Below, in pieces: positions 40,212-48,803 of a DNA stretch of 64,000 nucleotides. The position numbers were made by a program, and so were the translations under genes. The stretch's first letter is position 1, and each line of letters begins with the position of its first letter. The notes under the pieces are model-generated. The model ran no database searches, had not been told where the DNA came from, and worked only from the letters and a program-made list of their open reading frames with translations. Location: NCBI RefSeq assembly GCF_000378505.1, contig NZ_KB899995.1:186001-250000 (forward strand), given 5' to 3'. The DNA comes from Modicisalibacter luteus DSM 23508 (GTDB taxonomy: Bacteria > Pseudomonadota > Gammaproteobacteria > Pseudomonadales > Halomonadaceae).

Positions 40212-40898
40212 GTGAGCGGCATGAAGCCATCCAATGCGCAGCGGCTCAGGGACGCGCTGGAAAACGACATTCTCAATGGCCATCGCGCACCGGGAGAACG
40301 CCTCGATCCCGAGGCCCTGGGGCAGGAGTTCAACGTCTCGCGTACCCCGGTCCGTGAAGCCATCCAGCAGTTAGTGGCCAGTGGGCTGGTTATCGTGCAG
40401 CCCAAGAAAGGCACGTTCGTGGCCCAGGTCGGCATCGACCGGCTGATCGAGATGTTCGAGGTCATGGCGGAACTGGAGGGCATGTGTGGCCGACTCGCTG
40501 CCCGGCGTATCTCACCACAGGAGCTTGCCGAGCTGCAGGCGGCCCTGGAGCGCTGTGAACAAGCGGCGCTCAACGGTGATACTGACGAGTACTATTACGA
40601 GAACGAGAGTTTCCATAACTGCATCTATATCGCCAGCCACAACGCGTTTCTAGCCGATGAGGCCCGCCAGCTGAAGATGCGCCTGAAACCCTATCGGCGT
40701 TTGCAGCTCAAGGTACGTCATCGCATGCAATCGTCGCTGGAAGAGCATCGGCGTATCGTGGCGGCGATCGAGACGGGGGATATCGAGGCGGCCGAGCAGA
40801 CCTTGCGGTCCCACGTGCTCGTGCAGGGCGAGCGGTTCAGTGATCTGGTGGCGAGCGTCAAGGACCTGAATCGCGCCAGGGAGCCCGAATGGTCCTGA
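40212..40898 (+). CDS. matR: GntR/FCD regulator of the malonate operon
   Basis: A 228-residue regulator with an N-terminal winged helix (LEQEFNVSRTPVREAIQQLVASGLV pattern, here preceded by GERLDPEALG) and an FCD ligand domain (AELEGMCGRLAARR, ENESFHNCIYIASHN, SLEEHRRIVAAIETGD with its metal-site histidines). The GTG at 40212 follows GGGAGG at good spacing. It is divergent from the TRAP-matA-matB operon with a perfect palindrome between them. By analogy with rhizobial MatR it should respond to malonate; whether it represses or activates is not visible. Confidence 0.88.
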   Translation: MSGMKPSNAQRLRDALENDILNGHRAPGERLDPEALGQEFNVSRTPVREAIQQLVASGLVIVQPKKGTFVAQVGIDRLIEMFEVMAELEGMCGRLAARRISPQELAELQAALERCEQAALNGDTDEYYYENESFHNCIYIASHNAFLADEARQLKMRLKPYRRLQLKVRHRMQSSLEEHRRIVAAIETGDIEAAEQTLRSHVLVQGERFSDLVASVKDLNRAREPEWS

Positions 40899-40946
40899 CC
40901 CGCGCACCCTTTACCAAAATACAAATGCTGACCTGAGTCATCGTTC

Positions 40947-41735
40947 ATGCTGCTCGCTTTTCTTTTCTTCTCCCTGGTAGGCATCGTCGCCGGCTTCGTC
41001 GCCGGCCTGTTTGGCATCGGCGGCGGGGTCGTGATCGTCCCGGCCCTGCTGTTTGCCTTCGCCCAGCAGGGCATGGACCCGGCGTTCATGACGCACATGG
41101 CCATCGGCACATCTTTGGCCACCATTGCAGTGACGGGGTCGTCATCGGCTTTCGGTCATTGGCGGCGGGGCGCGGTCGCCAAGGGGCTGCTGGTCCGGCT
41201 GCTGCCAGGGTTGATTGCCGGGGCGATTCTCGGCGGAGTGCTGGCGAGCGTGCTGCCGGCAGAGCAACTGCAGTGGCTATTCGGGGTGTTCCTGATTCTG
41301 CTGTCGCTGAGGTTTCTGCTGTCACGCATGCCCCGCCCATCGGATGAGGGGGCCGGCACGCTCCAGACGCTTGGCGCCGGTACGGTGATCGGCACGTTTT
41401 CCTCGCTGTTCGGGATCGGTGGCGGTGTGCTCAGCGTGCCCTGGCTGTTGCGCAGCGGAGCAAGCATGACCCGCGCCGTAGGGACATCCGCGGCCTGCGG
41501 CATTCCCATTGCTGCCTTCGGGGCGCTAACCTTCGTGGTGACGGGCTACCGACATGCCGGACTGCCCGACTACGCCTCGGGCTATCTCTACTGGCCGGCC
41601 TTTTTGGGCATGGTGCTATGGAGCGTGCCATCGGCCAGGCTGGGCGTCGCCGTGGCCCATCACCTGCCGGCCGGCCTGCTCAGGAAGCTGTTCGCCCTGG
41701 TCATCCTGCTGGTGGGAATCAAAATCCTGCTGTAA
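40947..41735 (+). CDS. TauE/SafE family sulfite/organosulfonate exporter-like protein
   Basis: A 262-residue protein with about eight membrane helices in two similar halves; each half has the family motif, GLFGIGGGVVIVPALL near residue 25 and FSSLFGIGGGVLSVPWLL near 155. It belongs to the TauE/SafE group (DUF81), whose members export sulfite, sulfoacetate or other anions, and some may take up organic acids. It starts 48 bp after matR in the same direction. A link to malonate is possible but unproven. Confidence 0.88.
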   Translation: MLLAFLFFSLVGIVAGFVAGLFGIGGGVVIVPALLFAFAQQGMDPAFMTHMAIGTSLATIAVTGSSSAFGHWRRGAVAKGLLVRLLPGLIAGAILGGVLASVLPAEQLQWLFGVFLILLSLRFLLSRMPRPSDEGAGTLQTLGAGTVIGTFSSLFGIGGGVLSVPWLLRSGASMTRAVGTSAACGIPIAAFGALTFVVTGYRHAGLPDYASGYLYWPAFLGMVLWSVPSARLGVAVAHHLPAGLLRKLFALVILLVGIKILL

Positions 41736-41740
41736 CACGC

Positions 41741-42481
41741 TCAGGCATTGCCGAGCCGCCCGGCTACTTCCTCCCATAGCGCGGTGTAGGCCTGTGCCGC
41801 ACGGGTGCGTCGGGCGAAGCTGGCTACCGGCGCCTGTTCCAGCCCCATGTGTTCAATCACGCTGGCATACGGGATCGCGGCGGATAGCCGCAGCGGCCAC
41901 TGCTCGGAAAGCGCTTCCAGCATGTCGCGATGCAGCCGCTTGCGGCGATCGACCAGCGTGGCGAACGGCCACATTGGACACGTATGGTCCTCGGCATCCA
42001 GATGCTCGCGCAGCATGGTGAGGGTACGCAGGGACAAGGTGGTGGGAATGACCGGTACCAGCAAGGCGTCGACACTGGAAAAAACCTGGCCGGACAAGGC
42101 GGATAGGCTCGGTGGGCAATCCAGCAGCACCAGATCGTAATCGTCACTGACTGGCTTGAGAATCTTACGCAGTCGGCTCGGCTTGCGGTCTTCCAGCAGA
42201 CGATCCATCTCCCGCGAGCCGAACGAGGCGGGCAGCAGGTCGAGGCGATCGATCTCTGTGGCGCGGATCACTTTATCAAGCGTCGCCTTACCCTTGACCA
42301 GCTTGTCGACGCCACCCCGTACCTTGGCCTTGCTCTTCAGGTAGAACGTGGTGGCCGCCTGCGGATCGAGATCCCACAGCAGGACACGCTTGCCGGCAAG
42401 AGAGGCTTCCGCTGCCAGATTGACAGCGGAAGCGGTCTTGCCCACGCCGCCCTTGATGCTGTAAAGGGCCAGCATTTGCAT
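41741..42481 (-). CDS. Orphan ParA-family ATPase
   Basis: A 246-residue P-loop ATPase with the deviant Walker A KGGVGKTASAVNLA at the N-terminus, the DLDPQAATTFYL motif, and VLLDCPPSLSALS (Walker B). Residues after ~190 are less conserved. Members of this short ParA group are often encoded without ParB and position large complexes or act with unknown partners. The ATG at 42481 has GGAG 7 nt upstream; other nearby ATGs are possible. No parB, parS or plasmid gene is nearby, so it is not an obvious segregation cassette. Its stop lies 5 bp from the convergent TauE-like gene. Confidence 0.88.
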   Translation of the reverse strand: MQMLALYSIKGGVGKTASAVNLAAEASLAGKRVLLWDLDPQAATTFYLKSKAKVRGGVDKLVKGKATLDKVIRATEIDRLDLLPASFGSREMDRLLEDRKPSRLRKILKPVSDDYDLVLLDCPPSLSALSGQVFSSVDALLVPVIPTTLSLRTLTMLREHLDAEDHTCPMWPFATLVDRRKRLHRDMLEALSEQWPLRLSAAIPYASVIEHMGLEQAPVASFARRTRAAQAYTALWEEVAGRLGNA

Positions 42482-42598
42482 GCGCATTCTCCGTTATTAT
42501 CGTGTGTGGCCTGCATGTGGGTAGCTTGGCGTTACAAGATGTCAAAAAGGTGACAGATGCCAAGCGGCGGGGTGTCCTCTGGCATCCTGCCACATGGC

Positions 42599-43543
42599 TT
42601 ATTGCCTGAGCCATTGCCAATAGTCATGAAGTCCCTTTCTGATATCTACATAAACTGGTTGGAAACCCAGCTCGTCCCGGGCTAGCGAAATATCCAGTGG
42701 TGACCCGCGCACTACGAACGGCCCTGGACCCAGCTGCATGTTGCTCGGCTTGCCCAGGAGCTGTTCGACTTCATCGACGATAGCCTGATGATCCACCGTC
42801 ACGCCACTGGAGATATTGAAATGTCTCGCTTGGACGGTCTCTTTTTCGAACAGCAACACGATGCCTCTCGCAGTGTCGTGGACGTGCGTCCAGTCCAGGG
42901 CCTGGTCCCTCCCGTTGGGCGCCTGAACATCACTGAGCCCTTCGAGCGGCCCGAATAACGCCTGATAAACCTGATGCATATGCGACGGTCGCTTGCCGGG
43001 CCCGTAGACGAAGAAAAGACGTGCATGACGGATATCCATGCCGTAGGTCTCAGTGTACTGGTCGCCGAAAAGCTCACCGGAGATCTTGGTGGCACCGTAA
43101 AGGTCTGTGGCCTTGTAGGGAGTCGTTTCATGCTGAGGGCCTGAAGCATCGCCGTAGACGGCACCCGAACTCATGTTGACGATCTTGCGAATGCCGAGGA
43201 TGCGGCAGGTCTCATAGACGTTGAGCGTCCCCAGCGTGTTGATAGAAATGTTGCGGAAAGGACGTTGTTGGAAGCTGGGGCCGGCAATGACCGAGACGCC
43301 ATGAATGACTCCCTCGAGTTCGTCGCGGTAGGCCAATAACGTCTCGAACAGGGTGTGGTAATCCAGCACATCGATTGCTTCCAGTACCAGCTTGTCGCGC
43401 ACCGCTTCTAGGTAATCCAATCCCAGGCTGTCGAATTGCTTCGCCGCCATGTCGCATATGATGACTTTCTTGCCCTGGCTGGCCAGCATCTGGGCTACCC
43501 AAGAACCTACATGACCCAGGCCACCCGTAATCAATACCGCCAT
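42599..43543 (-). CDS. NAD-dependent epimerase/dehydratase (extended SDR)
   Basis: A 314-residue extended short-chain dehydrogenase with the nucleotide motif TGGLGHVGS at the N-terminus and catalytic Ser125/Ser126 (NMSSGAVYG), Tyr149 and Lys153 (YGATK). A substrate loop follows (ARLFFVYGPGKRPSHMHQVY). Relatives include nucleotide-sugar epimerases and uronate or aldonate dehydrogenases. It follows a TRAP permease gene by 65 bp on the same strand behind a GAAGGAG site. Because the TRAP system imports a free acid or sugar acid, a catabolic dehydrogenase or epimerase acting on that substrate is more likely than nucleotide-sugar synthesis. Substrate unknown. Confidence 0.88.
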   Translation of the reverse strand: MAVLITGGLGHVGSWVAQMLASQGKKVIICDMAAKQFDSLGLDYLEAVRDKLVLEAIDVLDYHTLFETLLAYRDELEGVIHGVSVIAGPSFQQRPFRNISINTLGTLNVYETCRILGIRKIVNMSSGAVYGDASGPQHETTPYKATDLYGATKISGELFGDQYTETYGMDIRHARLFFVYGPGKRPSHMHQVYQALFGPLEGLSDVQAPNGRDQALDWTHVHDTARGIVLLFEKETVQARHFNISSGVTVDHQAIVDEVEQLLGKPSNMQLGPGPFVVRGSPLDISLARDELGFQPVYVDIRKGLHDYWQWLRQ

Positions 43544-43608
43544 GGTGTGTCTCCTTCATGATGAGTCCCGAAGAACATTTGGCCTTGCGTGTTCGGTTTG
43601 CTCCCTTG

Positions 43609-44901
43609 CTATCGCAGCACCAGATCCGGCAAGAACATGACGATCGACGGGAAGCAGGTGATCAGGATCAGTACCGCCAGCAGTGGAATGTAGAAGGGCA
43701 GCGTGGCCCGGATCAGATCCATAAGCGGCAGGTTGGTGATCTTCTGGATGGTGAACAGGACGGTGCCTACCGGTGGTGTAATCAGCCCGATCATCAGGTT
43801 GAAGATCATCAGCACACCAAAGTGCACCGGGTCGATACCGTATTGCACGACTACGGGAACCAGTAGCGGTGTTAGTAGGAACAGCGCCGGGACGGAGTCG
43901 ACGAAGAGCCCGATCAAAAGGATGAACAGGCTCAGCAGCAGCAACAGCATCAATGGGTCGGTGATCGTGGCCAGCAGGAAGTCGGCGACCAGCGCCGTGA
44001 CCTGATAGCGCGCCAGGACCCAACTGTAGAGGGCGCTGCCAGCAATGATCAGTAATAGCGCGGCGGTGTCGATGGCGGTGGCGCGCAGTATGTCGTAGAA
44101 CTCACGCAGATTGATTGAGCGATAGACGCCAAACGAGATGATCAGACAGTAGAGCAGCGCAACGACCGAGGCTTCAGTCGGCGTGAATAGGCCGGACAGG
44201 ATGCCGACGATAATGATCAGCGGCGTCAGCATTGGCAGCAGGCCCCGCGACAGGGCTCGCAGGAATTCCTGCAAGGTGGCTCGGGCCCGGGTCGGATAGC
44301 CACGGCGATGGGAAATCACACCGACCATGATCATCAGTCCCAGCCCCATGAACAGGCCTGGCAGTATCGAACCCAGGAAGATGGCGGCGATCGAGGTGTT
44401 GGCCAGGGCGCCATAGATCACCGCAGGGATGCTTGGTGGGATGATCGGGCCGATCGTGGCCGAGCTGGCAGTGACGGCGGCACTGAAATCCGTGGGGAAA
44501 CCGTCGTCCTGCATCGCCTTGATCTCGACGGCGCCCAACCCTCCGGCATCGGCCACGGCCGAGCCGGACATGCCGGCAAATAGCATGCTGGCTAACACAT
44601 TGACGTGACCCAGGCCGCCCTTGAAGTGACCTACGGCGCAGCGTGCGATGTCGAATACCCGATCGGAAATACCGGCGGCATTCATCAGCCGGCCAATCAG
44701 CAAAAAGGCCGGGATGGCCAACAGAGTGAAGCTATTCACTCCGTAGAGGGTGCGCTGGGCGATCATCTCGAGCGGGATGGCGTCGAAGCCACGGGTATAA
44801 CCCAGCACCAAGGCTGATGAGGCAATCATCGCGAAGGCTACCGGCAGCCCCAGCATCAGCAGACTGATCAGGCCTACGAACATGATGATGAAGACTTCCA
44901 T
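43609..44901 (-). CDS. TRAP transporter large permease (DctM), unknown substrate
   Basis: A 430-residue DctM-family protein. It contains NSFTLLAIPAFLLIGRLMNAAGISDRVFD, MLFAGMSGSAVADAGGLGAVEIKAM, GPIIPPSIPAVIYGALA and NLMIGLITPPVGTVLFTIQKI, and has around 12 membrane helices. It is the UxaC/SiaM-like type often used for sugar acids. The ATG at 44901 follows GGAG, 2 bp after the small permease stop. The operon order is binding protein, small permease, large permease, SDR. Confidence 0.92.
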   Translation of the reverse strand: MEVFIIMFVGLISLLMLGLPVAFAMIASSALVLGYTRGFDAIPLEMIAQRTLYGVNSFTLLAIPAFLLIGRLMNAAGISDRVFDIARCAVGHFKGGLGHVNVLASMLFAGMSGSAVADAGGLGAVEIKAMQDDGFPTDFSAAVTASSATIGPIIPPSIPAVIYGALANTSIAAIFLGSILPGLFMGLGLMIMVGVISHRRGYPTRARATLQEFLRALSRGLLPMLTPLIIIVGILSGLFTPTEASVVALLYCLIISFGVYRSINLREFYDILRATAIDTAALLLIIAGSALYSWVLARYQVTALVADFLLATITDPLMLLLLLSLFILLIGLFVDSVPALFLLTPLLVPVVVQYGIDPVHFGVLMIFNLMIGLITPPVGTVLFTIQKITNLPLMDLIRATLPFYIPLLAVLILITCFPSIVMFLPDLVLR

Positions 44902-44903
44902 GC

Positions 44904-45419
44904 TCAGTCGCTCCAGGGTTTGGCAGGGGGAGTGGCAGTCTTGCCACGGAGGTGGCGCTGACATTGGCTGGTCAGCAGGATCACCATCAGCAGAGCGGCA
45001 ATGAACTGCACCAGATAGACGTACGAGAAGCTCATCTGGAATGTGCTGGCAAACACGCCGGCGGTACGTTCCATCATGTTCCAGGCGCCCCCCATGATCA
45101 TGATCAGCACCACAATCCCGATCAGATCGGCGAGGGCCGCGACGAGATGTGCGATCTTGGGAGGGAGCCGATCGGTCACGATCGTCACGCGGATATGTTC
45201 CTGATAGCGCAGCGCCAGCACGGAGCCGAGAAAGATTTCGGCGAGAAACAGGTAGCGCGACACCTCATCAGTCCACGGCACGGCGAGGCCCAGCGTATAG
45301 CGTGAAATGACTTGTATGGCCATGACCACGAGCATCAGGCAGAAGGCCGTGACCACGACGGTGGTCAGCAGGGACCAGAAGATAGCCAGCGCACTCGAGA
45401 CGAAGGATCGGGGACTCAC
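44904..45419 (-). CDS. TRAP transporter small permease (DctQ), GTG start
   Basis: A 171-residue protein with four membrane helices and the DctQ signature RYTLGLAVPWTDEVSRYLFLAEIFLGSVLALRYQEHIRVTIV. The start is GTG at 45419 with a strong GGGAGG 5 nt before it. It pairs with the large permease that follows directly. Confidence 0.9.
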   Translation of the reverse strand: MSPRSFVSSALAIFWSLLTTVVVTAFCLMLVVMAIQVISRYTLGLAVPWTDEVSRYLFLAEIFLGSVLALRYQEHIRVTIVTDRLPPKIAHLVAALADLIGIVVLIMIMGGAWNMMERTAGVFASTFQMSFSYVYLVQFIAALLMVILLTSQCQRHLRGKTATPPAKPWSD

Positions 45420-45484
45420 GTGAACCTCCCTTGCGAAGGCGGATGGGCCCGCATCGCTCAGACGCGATGCGGGCCGGTACGAGG

Positions 45485-46462
45485 CTACTGGTTGAGCAGC
45501 GACATGACGTAGTCGCGCACGGCGGGGTCGTAGCCTTGGGCGATTTCCTCGACGGCCGGCTTGGCCGCTTCGCGGAAGGCCGCGACATCCGGCTCGACGA
45601 CCTCCATGCCCTCATCCTTCAGCTTCTGGTACACCTCTTCCTGGCCTTGAGCGACGAGGTCGTTGCCCCACTGGGTGGCCTCATCGATGGCCGAGAGCAG
45701 CATGTCGCGGTTCTCTTCGGACAGGCCCTGGTAGAAGTCCTCGTTCATTAACCAATGGAAGAAGGAGTACACGTGTTCCGTACGATTGATGTAGTCCTGC
45801 ACCTCATGCAGCTTGCCGGCATAGATCAGGTCGACCGGGTTTTCCTGCATCTCGATCACGCCCGTCTGCAGCGAGGTGTACACTTCCGGCCAAGCGATGG
45901 GACTGGGCAGGGCGCCTATCTGCTCCCAGACCTTCACCCAAGGCGCGATTTCCGGGACACGCATACGCACACCCTGGATATCCTCGGGTGACTTCACTGG
46001 CATGTTGGAGGTCAGGTTGCGCGGGTTGCGTGCCGACAGGCCTACCAAGCGCATGTTGCCGTTGGCCACGAGTTGCTTGTTGATGGCTTCCCCAGTTTCG
46101 CCTTCATAAACCTGGCGGGCTTCGTCACTCGAGTCGTAGACGAAGGGCAGGTCGGCGGCCGCGAACTTGGGAGCATAAAGTGTCATGGGCATGGAGCCGC
46201 CCAGGGCGATGTCATATTCCCCGTAGCTGACGCCTTCCAGATGGTCGCGTTCGCCACCGACTTCGGTGCCGAGCAGAGTGACGCTCATCTCACCGTCCGT
46301 CTGCTCCTCGATTGACTGTTTCAGGCGTTCGCCAACCTTGAACATGGCATGTGCCGGGTCAACGTGAATGGCGATGGCGATTTCCTGGGCAGAGGCGGAC
46401 ATGGCCACCCCCAACGTCATCACACTGGCAAGTACGAATTTTTTGGTGGTTGTTATCTTCAT
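45485..46462 (-). CDS. TRAP transporter periplasmic binding protein (DctP)
   Basis: A 325-residue DctP-family receptor. Its signal peptide (KKFVLASVMTLGVAMSASAQ) ends AQE, and the mature part has IHVDPAHAMFKVGERLKQSIEEQT. The ligand-pairing arginine is in DIQGVRMRVPEIAPW, and ALPSPIAWPEVYTSLQTGVIEMQENP is the typical hinge segment. The ATG at 46462 has a GGAGATAG site; earlier in-frame starts are unlikely. First gene of the TRAP-SDR operon, downstream of two LacI operators. The ligand is unknown; sugar acids such as uronates are common for this subgroup. Confidence 0.92.
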   Translation of the reverse strand: MKITTTKKFVLASVMTLGVAMSASAQEIAIAIHVDPAHAMFKVGERLKQSIEEQTDGEMSVTLLGTEVGGERDHLEGVSYGEYDIALGGSMPMTLYAPKFAAADLPFVYDSSDEARQVYEGETGEAINKQLVANGNMRLVGLSARNPRNLTSNMPVKSPEDIQGVRMRVPEIAPWVKVWEQIGALPSPIAWPEVYTSLQTGVIEMQENPVDLIYAGKLHEVQDYINRTEHVYSFFHWLMNEDFYQGLSEENRDMLLSAIDEATQWGNDLVAQGQEEVYQKLKDEGMEVVEPDVAAFREAAKPAVEEIAQGYDPAVRDYVMSLLNQ

Positions 46463-46628
46463 GTGGGCTATCTCCAGGTGCTTTGGCAGGCTAGGGACCG
46501 CAGGGAGCGGTCTTGGTGACATGAGTCGCCGATAGAGGAGATTCAGGGGCTGGCATGGCGTCCTCCTGTCTCTTGTTGTTGTCGGTACGACGACGGGGAG
46601 AGGCACTAGGAAAAAGCTAGCAGGGCAT

Positions 46629-46648
46629 TTTTGGTAGCGCTACCAAAA
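46629..46648. promoter_or_regulatory. LacI-type operator 1
   Basis: A perfect 20-bp palindrome with core GGTAGCGCTACC flanked by TTTT and AAAA. The central CG and symmetric arms are typical of LacI/GalR-family sites. It lies between the TRAP operon and the divergent LacI gene. Confidence 0.85.
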
Positions 46649-46652
46649 CGAT

Positions 46653-46664
46653 GGTAGCGCTACC
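46653..46664. promoter_or_regulatory. LacI-type operator 2
   Basis: A second copy of the 12-bp core GGTAGCGCTACC, followed by AAAA. Its centre is exactly 20 bp from that of operator 1, so two dimers would sit on the same face of the helix. Confidence 0.83.
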
Positions 46665-46723
46665 AAAACTTTAGTCGTAGGGTACACTGCGACATGCATG
46701 GATGAGCGAGGACGAAACAGCCC

Positions 46724-47761
46724 ATGGGAAAAACAGAACGCGGCCGCCGACGCCACAAGGGAGTGGGGCGCGTGACGCTGGGCGACGTTGCCAAGCATGC
46801 CGGCGTGGCGCCGATTACCGTCTCGCGGGTAATGAACAACCCAGACCAGGTCTCGGAGAAATTGCGCAAGCGTGTCGAGCAGGCCGTGGATGCGCTGGGC
46901 TATGTGCCCAACCTGATCGCCGGTGGCCTCGCCTCGGCAGGCACCCGGGTGATCCCGGTGATTGTGCCCTCGCTGTCGATTCTGACCTACATCGACGTGA
47001 TCCATGGCATCCAACAAACCCTGGAAGATACCGGCTACCAACTGTTGCTGGGCTCGACCGACTTCGATCTGGATCGCGAGGCGGCCCTGATCGACACGGT
47101 CTTGGGCTATTCACCGTCAGGCATCATCATTGCCGGGCTACGTCATCGCGAGCGGGCGATCCAGCGTCTCGAGGCGTGCCAGCGCCCGGTGGTCGAAATC
47201 ATGGAATATGGCGCGTCCTGCATCGATAGCAATGTCGGTGTCGACAACGCCGAGGTGGGGCGCTGCATGGCCCGGCATCTCGTCGAACGGGGCTATCGTC
47301 GCATCGCCTACGTGGGGTCGCGCATGGACCGGGACTATCGGACCATCCAGCGCTACGAGGGCCATCGCGAGATGCTGGAGTTGGCAGGCATCGATGGCAG
47401 TCGCTTGTTACAGAATGACGAGGCGGCTTCCTACAAGACCGGAGGCAGGCTGTTCATGGAAGCCATGGCGAGCTACCCGGATCTCGACGCTATTCACTTC
47501 ACCAATGACAACCTGGCGGCCGGCGCCATCCTGGAGGCCAACCGGCGGGGTATACGGGTGCCCGACGATATCGCCGTTGCCGGTTATCTGGGCCTGCCGC
47601 TCAGTGAATGCCTGACGCCTGCGCTGACCACGGTATCGGTGCCGCGCTTCGAGATGGGCGTCCAGGCGGCCAAGTTTCTGCTGGCACGCCTGGATGGGGA
47701 GCAGGGCGAGGCATTACGCTGCGATATCGGCTTCGAACTGATCGTGCGGGACAGCACATAA
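46724..47761 (+). CDS. LacI family regulator of the TRAP-SDR operon
   Basis: A 345-residue LacI/GalR protein. The helix-turn-helix is VTLGDVAKHAGVAPITVSRVMNNPDQVSEKLR (residues 17-48), followed by the hinge region NLIAGGLASAGTRVIPVIVPS with a hinge alanine/leucine pattern, and a periplasmic-binding-fold effector domain with the usual DAIHFTNDNLAAGAILEANRRGIRVPDDIAVAGY. It resembles the gluconate-type GntR subgroup of LacI regulators. The start follows GAGGAC. Divergent from the TRAP operon across two identical palindromes; most likely a repressor released by the TRAP substrate or its product. Confidence 0.92.
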   Translation: MGKTERGRRRHKGVGRVTLGDVAKHAGVAPITVSRVMNNPDQVSEKLRKRVEQAVDALGYVPNLIAGGLASAGTRVIPVIVPSLSILTYIDVIHGIQQTLEDTGYQLLLGSTDFDLDREAALIDTVLGYSPSGIIIAGLRHRERAIQRLEACQRPVVEIMEYGASCIDSNVGVDNAEVGRCMARHLVERGYRRIAYVGSRMDRDYRTIQRYEGHREMLELAGIDGSRLLQNDEAASYKTGGRLFMEAMASYPDLDAIHFTNDNLAAGAILEANRRGIRVPDDIAVAGYLGLPLSECLTPALTTVSVPRFEMGVQAAKFLLARLDGEQGEALRCDIGFELIVRDST

Positions 47762-47792
47762 CGCCTCGACCTCTCAGACCTCACTACCATCC

Positions 47793-48023
47793 TCAATCAT
47801 CCAAATTGACATCGTCTTCGTCGGTCATGGCTCCCGTGGCCGCGCCGGCGCCTGCGCCCAATACAGCGCCTTTGGTCATGCTGCCGCCGGTTACGGCAGC
47901 CGCACCCGCTCCGGCGGCGGCGCCAATGCCCGCGCCGCTCAGGGCCCTGTCCTTGGTGGTCGAGCCGCAGCCGGCCAGGCCGAGCAGCAGCGCGATGATT
48001 AGGCCCAGCATCATGGTACGCAT
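47793..48023 (-). CDS. Small glycine-zipper lipoprotein
   Basis: A 76-residue protein with a lipoprotein signal (MRTMMLGLIIALLLGLAGC) and cysteine at residue 19. The mature part is a run of Gly/Ala zipper (ALSGAGIGAAAGAGAAAVTGG) followed by an acidic tail DEDDVNLDD. This is the composition of glycine-zipper outer-membrane or osmotically induced small lipoproteins. Start at 48023 behind GGAGAC. It converges on the LacI gene. Function unknown. Confidence 0.78.
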   Translation of the reverse strand: MRTMMLGLIIALLLGLAGCGSTTKDRALSGAGIGAAAGAGAAAVTGGSMTKGAVLGAGAGAATGAMTDEDDVNLDD

Positions 48024-48092
48024 GGTTTGTCTCCTTGCCTGGCGTGTCATACCAATATCAGCGTAGAGCACAGCCGCACAAAGCGGCGAGAC

Positions 48093-48722
48093 TTACACAG
48101 GCTGGCGTAGACGCAACAGCGAAACACCGAGGCCGATGAAGGCGCTGCCCACGAAGCGATTGACCCAGCGCGCCTGCTTCGCGGAGCCAAGCCAGCGGGC
48201 AATCTGCCTGGCCAGGCTGCCATAGGTCATCAGCGTGACGAACGACAGCGCCATGAAAGTACCAACCATGAGGGTGAATTGCGGTACGAGCGGTAACTGA
48301 GGATCAAGAAACTGCGGGAACAGGGCGGTGAAGAACAGGATTGCCTTGGGGTTGCTGATGGCGACTAACAGCCCCTCGCTGAAGACGCGAGCTCGAGCGC
48401 GGCCGTGTGTCGGTGCGGTGGGGCGAGTAACGACCAGGCTCGGTTGACGCCACTGGCGCACGCCGAGGTAAATCAGGTAACCGGCGCCACACAGCTTGAG
48501 TGCTGTAAACAGCACTTCAGAGGTAGTCAGCACGACACCCAGGCCCAGCACGGCGGCGCTGGCGAGCAACAGCAGGCCGCTGATGTTGCCCAGCGACGAG
48601 AGCGCCACGCGACGCATGCCGCCGGCCATGCCGTTGCGTACCGCCACCAGAAAGGCCGGGCCGGGGCTGAGGATACTGACCGCAGCGATGGCTACGAAAA
48701 GCAACCAGGTCGTGAGAGCCAT
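48093..48722 (-). CDS. LysE/RhtB family amino-acid exporter
   Basis: A 209-residue membrane protein with six predicted helices. It starts with the family pattern AIAAVSILSPGPAFLVAVRNGMAGGMRRVALSSLGNISG and has LKLCGAGYLIYLGVRQWR followed by the long loop and FSEGLLVAISNPKAILFFTALFPQFLD. These proteins export amino acids such as homoserine, threonine or lysine. The substrate cannot be predicted. It stands alone, upstream of the small lipoprotein gene. Confidence 0.9.
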   Translation of the reverse strand: MALTTWLLFVAIAAVSILSPGPAFLVAVRNGMAGGMRRVALSSLGNISGLLLLASAAVLGLGVVLTTSEVLFTALKLCGAGYLIYLGVRQWRQPSLVVTRPTAPTHGRARARVFSEGLLVAISNPKAILFFTALFPQFLDPQLPLVPQFTLMVGTFMALSFVTLMTYGSLARQIARWLGSAKQARWVNRFVGSAFIGLGVSLLRLRQPV

Positions 48723-48803
48723 GCGTCTTCCCTGAAAGCTGGTAAGAGGAGAAATACTTTGAGCCAGGCCTCGTCGCTTGTCTAGGCGCGACGGGTGTCA
48801 AAC

